Source of the DNA: an uncultured Collinsella sp.
GTDB taxonomy: Bacteria; Actinomycetota; Coriobacteriia; Coriobacteriales; Coriobacteriaceae
Direction: 5' to 3'
NCBI GenBank assembly: GCA_902496375.1
Contig: CABVAS010000053.1
Location: forward strand, 1 to 8,605
DNA length: 8,605 bases
The notes under the pieces are model-generated. The model was not told where the DNA came from, did not search any database, and was given only the letters and a program-made list of their open reading frames with translations. Both the position numbers and the translations under genes were made by a program. Below, piece by piece: positions 7,065 to 8,605 of this stretch; within the stretch, counting starts at the first letter, position 1, and every line of letters begins with the position of its first letter.

Positions 7065-7092
7065 TTGACAGGAACAACTGTTCGAAGATAAT
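7065..7092 (+). promoter_or_regulatory. Sigma-70-type promoter of the LysM gene, overlapped by an SOS box
   Basis: A perfect -35 TTGACA (7065-7070) is followed after 16 bases by GATAAT (7087-7092), which matches five of six -10 positions. The LexA box at 7072-7083 fills the spacer, the classic arrangement for repression by blocking RNA polymerase. Transcription would start near 7099-7100, leaving a leader of about 80 bases. A lexA promoter on the other strand is less clear: an AATAAT at 7062-7057 with TTCGAA at 7086-7081 is only a weak candidate. Confidence 0.7.
7072..7083. promoter_or_regulatory. LexA operator (SOS box), middle, perfect core
   Basis: GAAC-AACT-GTTC is a perfect match to the GAAC-N4-GTTC core. 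It lies between the -35 and -10 of the LysM gene promoter, so LexA bound here should block that promoter. Confidence 0.85.
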
Positions 7093-7099
7093 AATAACC

Positions 7100-7111
7100 G
7101 AACATTCGTTC
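7100..7111. promoter_or_regulatory. LexA operator (SOS box), LysM-proximal, perfect core
   Basis: GAAC-ATTC-GTTC is a perfect core match with a C on the left flank. It covers the predicted transcription start of the LysM gene and begins exactly 28 bp after the middle box. Confidence 0.82.
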
Positions 7112-7138
7112 TCGCGCTAGACATTTTTGTCCGCGCGG
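7112..7138 (+). repeat. Imperfect hairpin in the LysM mRNA leader
   Basis: CGCGC (7113-7117) pairs with GCGCG (7133-7137). Inside, GACA (7120-7123) pairs with TGTC (7128-7131) around a TTTT loop, separated by a small internal loop. It would form in the 5' leader just after the last SOS box. No T run follows, so it is not a terminator; a role in stability or translation is possible, as is chance. Confidence 0.35.
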
Positions 7139-7170
7139 CTTGATAAAACTGTTCTCAGCAAAACACGCGA

Positions 7171-7176
7171 GAGGAG
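7171..7176 (+). promoter_or_regulatory. Ribosome binding site of the LysM gene
   Basis: GAGGAG lies 3 bases before the ATG at 7180 and 6 bases before the ATG at 7183. The spacing favours 7183, although the two starts differ by one methionine only. Confidence 0.75.
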
Positions 7177-7182
7177 AACATG

Positions 7183-7632
7183 ATGAACGCAACGGATATG
7201 GTCCAGGGAAACCTCGCCCTTAAGCTCGAGACGCCTGCGGCGCCGGCTTTCACGGTTGTTAAAGGCGGCCGATCTGGTTTCCAAACACTGCCTGGCAGGC
7301 CCGTCCGCAGCCAGTGCGTCGCCACGACTTCGGCCCCCGTTGCCCTAAAGGCTTCGACGATTGTCGCCCTAGCCGTTGCGCTCACGCTCTTCTTTGTACT
7401 TGCCACCTCGATCTTCAGCGCTCGTCACGCCGCATATGCCGAGTCGGTATCCAACGTTACCTACGAGGCCATTCGCGTTCAGCCTGGCGATTCTCTTTGG
7501 TCGCTTGCCGAGGAATATCCAATCGAAGGCCTTTCCACGCAAGAGACTTCCGACATGATCCGTAACGTCAATCATCTGGAGCATGGTTCGCTCGCCGCCG
7601 GTGCGCATCTTAAGGTTCCTGCTCGTTCGTAA
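7183..7632 (+). CDS. Membrane-anchored LysM protein, probable SOS cell-division inhibitor (YneA/DivS/ChiZ-like)
   Basis: A 149-residue protein with a cytoplasmic or disordered N-terminus of about 55 residues and one hydrophobic segment at about 57-78 (STIVALAVALTLFFVLATSI). A short linker follows, then a LysM-type peptidoglycan-binding domain at about 94-146: YEAIRVQPGDSLWSLAEEY through a KVP ending. The layout matches the small SOS-induced division blockers encoded opposite lexA: YneA in Bacillus, DivS in Corynebacterium and ChiZ (Rv2719c) in Mycobacterium. The divergent position, the LexA-boxed promoter and the nrdR gene just downstream match that setting. An AYA site after the membrane segment (residues 84-86) could be a protease cut site, relevant because YneA is controlled by proteolysis. 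The N-terminal half resembles nothing I can name. Domain content is clear; the division-inhibitor role is inferred from position and control. Confidence 0.82.
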   Translation: MNATDMVQGNLALKLETPAAPAFTVVKGGRSGFQTLPGRPVRSQCVATTSAPVALKASTIVALAVALTLFFVLATSIFSARHAAYAESVSNVTYEAIRVQPGDSLWSLAEEYPIEGLSTQETSDMIRNVNHLEHGSLAAGAHLKVPARS

Positions 7633-7645
7633 TCATTATCGCGCT

Positions 7646-7689
7646 GCGCATGGTACCCTTGTTATCGTTTAAGAGGAGGTACCATGCGC
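7646..7689 (+). repeat. Perfect 12-bp inverted repeat burying the nrdR start codon
   Basis: GCGCATGGTACC (7646-7657) and GGTACCATGCGC (7678-7689) are exact reverse complements with a 20-base loop between them. In mRNA the stem would contain the whole nrdR ATG (7684-7686) and the last two Gs of its AGGAGG, while the rest of the Shine-Dalgarno sits in the loop. No T run follows, so it is not a terminator. It suggests translational gating of nrdR, or a protein-binding palindrome in DNA. Confidence 0.75.
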
Positions 7690-8127
7690 TGTCCCAAATG
7701 CGGCAAGGCACATACCCGCGTCGTTGATTCCCGTATGCAGGAGTCTAATAACACCATTAAGCGTCGTCGCGAATGTTGCTCGTGTAACTACCGCTTTACA
7801 ACGTTCGAGCGGTGCGAAGACCCAATCGAGGTCATTAAGTCAGACGGAACCAAGCAGCGGTTCGATCGTAATAAGCTGCTCGTTGGCTTGATGCGTGCCA
7901 CCATCAAGCGTGATATCGACACTAAGAAGCTTAATGAGATTATCGACGACATCGAGGTCGAGCTGCGCTCTCGCACGCTGACGGCTGTCACGTCCCATGA
8001 GTTGGGTGACATGGTGCTCAAGCGCTTGGCCAAGATCGACAAGGTGGCGTACATCCGCTTTGCCTCGGTCTACCGCGATTTCAAAGACGTCGATGAGTTT
8101 CTGCAAGAGCTCGACAAGCTAAGGTGA
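7684..8127 (+). CDS. nrdR: Transcriptional repressor NrdR
   Basis: A 147-residue repressor of ribonucleotide reductase genes that senses ATP/dATP. The N-terminal zinc ribbon has Cys3 and Cys6 (CPKC), and Cys31 and Cys34 (CCSC). RVVDSR and the basic IKRRREC and YRFTTFE segments match the DNA-binding part of the family. An ATP-cone domain follows from about residue 47 to 137 (VIKSDGTKQRFDRNKLLVGL through VAYIRFASVYRDFKD). Length is normal. The start has a strong AGGAGG (7674-7679) only 4 bases upstream, but that signal and the ATG fall in a perfect inverted repeat. It lies 51 bases after the LysM gene with no terminator, so read-through from the SOS promoter is possible. I saw no NrdR-box-like pair of sites upstream. 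The stop TGA is part of the dut Shine-Dalgarno. Confidence 0.97.
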   Translation: MRCPKCGKAHTRVVDSRMQESNNTIKRRRECCSCNYRFTTFERCEDPIEVIKSDGTKQRFDRNKLLVGLMRATIKRDIDTKKLNEIIDDIEVELRSRTLTAVTSHELGDMVLKRLAKIDKVAYIRFASVYRDFKDVDEFLQELDKLR

Positions 8128-8131
8128 TTCC

Positions 8132-8575
8132 ATGTCCAACATTACCGTCAACATAAAGCGTCTCGACCCCACCGTCGAGCTTCCCAAATACGCCCATCCC
8201 ACCGATGCCGGCTTGGATCTGCGCTCCAACGAGGACTGCGTTCTGAAGCCCTTCGAACGCCGTCTGGTCTCTACTGGGCTGGCCATCGCCCTGCCCGATG
8301 GCTACGCCGGCTTCGTCCAGCCCCGAAGCGGTTTGGCCATCAAGCAGGGCCTGTCTATAGTCAATACGCCGGGCCTCATCGACGCCCACTACCGAGGAGA
8401 ACTCAAGGTTATCCTCATTAACCTGGATCCCTCCAACAACATCCAAATCAACAAAGGCGACCGCATAGCCCAACTCGTCATCCAAGAAGTCCCCACGGTT
8501 AACCTCATAGAAGTAGAAGAACTAGACGAAACCGACCGAGGCAACGGAGGCTTCGGCTCCAGCGGCGTCGCCTAG
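8132..8575 (+). CDS. dut: Deoxyuridine 5'-triphosphate nucleotidohydrolase (dUTPase)
   Basis: A 147-residue trimeric-type dUTPase that hydrolyses dUTP to dUMP and pyrophosphate, keeping uracil out of DNA and supplying dUMP for dTMP synthesis. All five motifs are present: DAGLDLRS (25-32), PRSGLA (64-69), NTPGLIDAHYRGE (78-90) with catalytic Asp84, GDRIAQ (109-114), and RGNGGFGSSG (136-145) as the C-terminal arm. The start is 4 bases after AAGGTGA (8121-8127), which contains the nrdR stop, so the two genes are tightly coupled. Its codon use differs from the genes before it: the last 60 or so codons use GAA for every glutamate and many A- or C-ending codons, where miaB, miaA and hflX favour GAG and G- or T-ending codons. 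That could reflect a past inversion or transfer. Enzyme identity is secure. Confidence 0.97.
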   Translation: MSNITVNIKRLDPTVELPKYAHPTDAGLDLRSNEDCVLKPFERRLVSTGLAIALPDGYAGFVQPRSGLAIKQGLSIVNTPGLIDAHYRGELKVILINLDPSNNIQINKGDRIAQLVIQEVPTVNLIEVEELDETDRGNGGFGSSGVA

Positions 8576-8605
8576 GGGCGCTCGTATCCCTAATCTATAG
8601 ATCGG
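8573..8605 (+). other. Short tail after dut with weak dyad symmetry
   Basis: TAGGG (8573-8577) can pair with CCCTA (8588-8592), and a 10-bp palindrome ATCTATAGAT lies at 8593-8602. The window ends here, so whether these belong to a terminator or to the next control region cannot be judged. Confidence 0.2.

Noticed and set aside
7020..7124. ATG at 7124 as a lexA start, adding 35 residues
   Set aside because: The extra segment runs through all three SOS boxes and is Ser/Leu-rich junk; the ATG at 7019 has its own Shine-Dalgarno and the family N-terminus.
7633..7683. The inverted repeat before nrdR as an intrinsic terminator of the LysM gene
   Set aside because: The loop is long, no T run follows, and the right arm lies inside the nrdR coding sequence.

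Overview
The window looks like chromosomal housekeeping DNA from a Coriobacteriia actinobacterium, most likely Collinsella or a close relative. This is inferred from moderately high GC, strong GAG/CGC/CGT codon preference, and two gene clusters: rny–GHKL ATPase–spoVS–miaB–miaA–hflX, and lexA divergent from a LysM gene followed by nrdR. The lexA–LysM gene–nrdR order is typical of Gram-positive bacteria, especially Actinobacteria. No search could be run, so the genus is a best guess.

Positions 1-5687 (+ strand) hold a tightly packed run. It starts with the 3' end of rny (RNase Y). Next come a GHKL/MutL-like ATPase of unknown role, spoVS (Alba-like), miaB and miaA (ms2i6A37 tRNA modification) and hflX (ribosome-associated GTPase). 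The miaB/miaA and miaA/hflX junctions are one-base TAATG overlaps. The theme is RNA decay, tRNA modification and ribosome rescue.

Positions 5672-7019 (- strand) hold lexA followed by a membrane acyltransferase-like gene (DUF1624/HGSNAT type). That gene starts in a TAATG overlap with the lexA stop and is split by a frameshift near 6100. Its end overlaps the end of hflX by 16 bp.

Positions 7020-7182 are the divergent lexA/LysM control region. It holds three LexA-type operators (GAAC-N4-GTTC) repeated at exactly 28 bp. The middle one lies between a perfect TTGACA -35 and a GATAAT -10 reading toward the LysM gene.

Positions 7183-8575 (+ strand) hold a small membrane-anchored LysM protein (probable SOS cell-division inhibitor, YneA/DivS/ChiZ-like), nrdR and dut. 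Together with lexA they form a DNA-damage and dNTP-control module. A perfect 12-bp inverted repeat buries the nrdR start codon. The most unusual items are the phased operators, the nrdR start-codon hairpin, the GHKL ATPase of unknown role, the broken acyltransferase, and the shifted codon use in the 3' part of dut. I did not see a mobile element, a CRISPR array, or a tRNA or rRNA gene.
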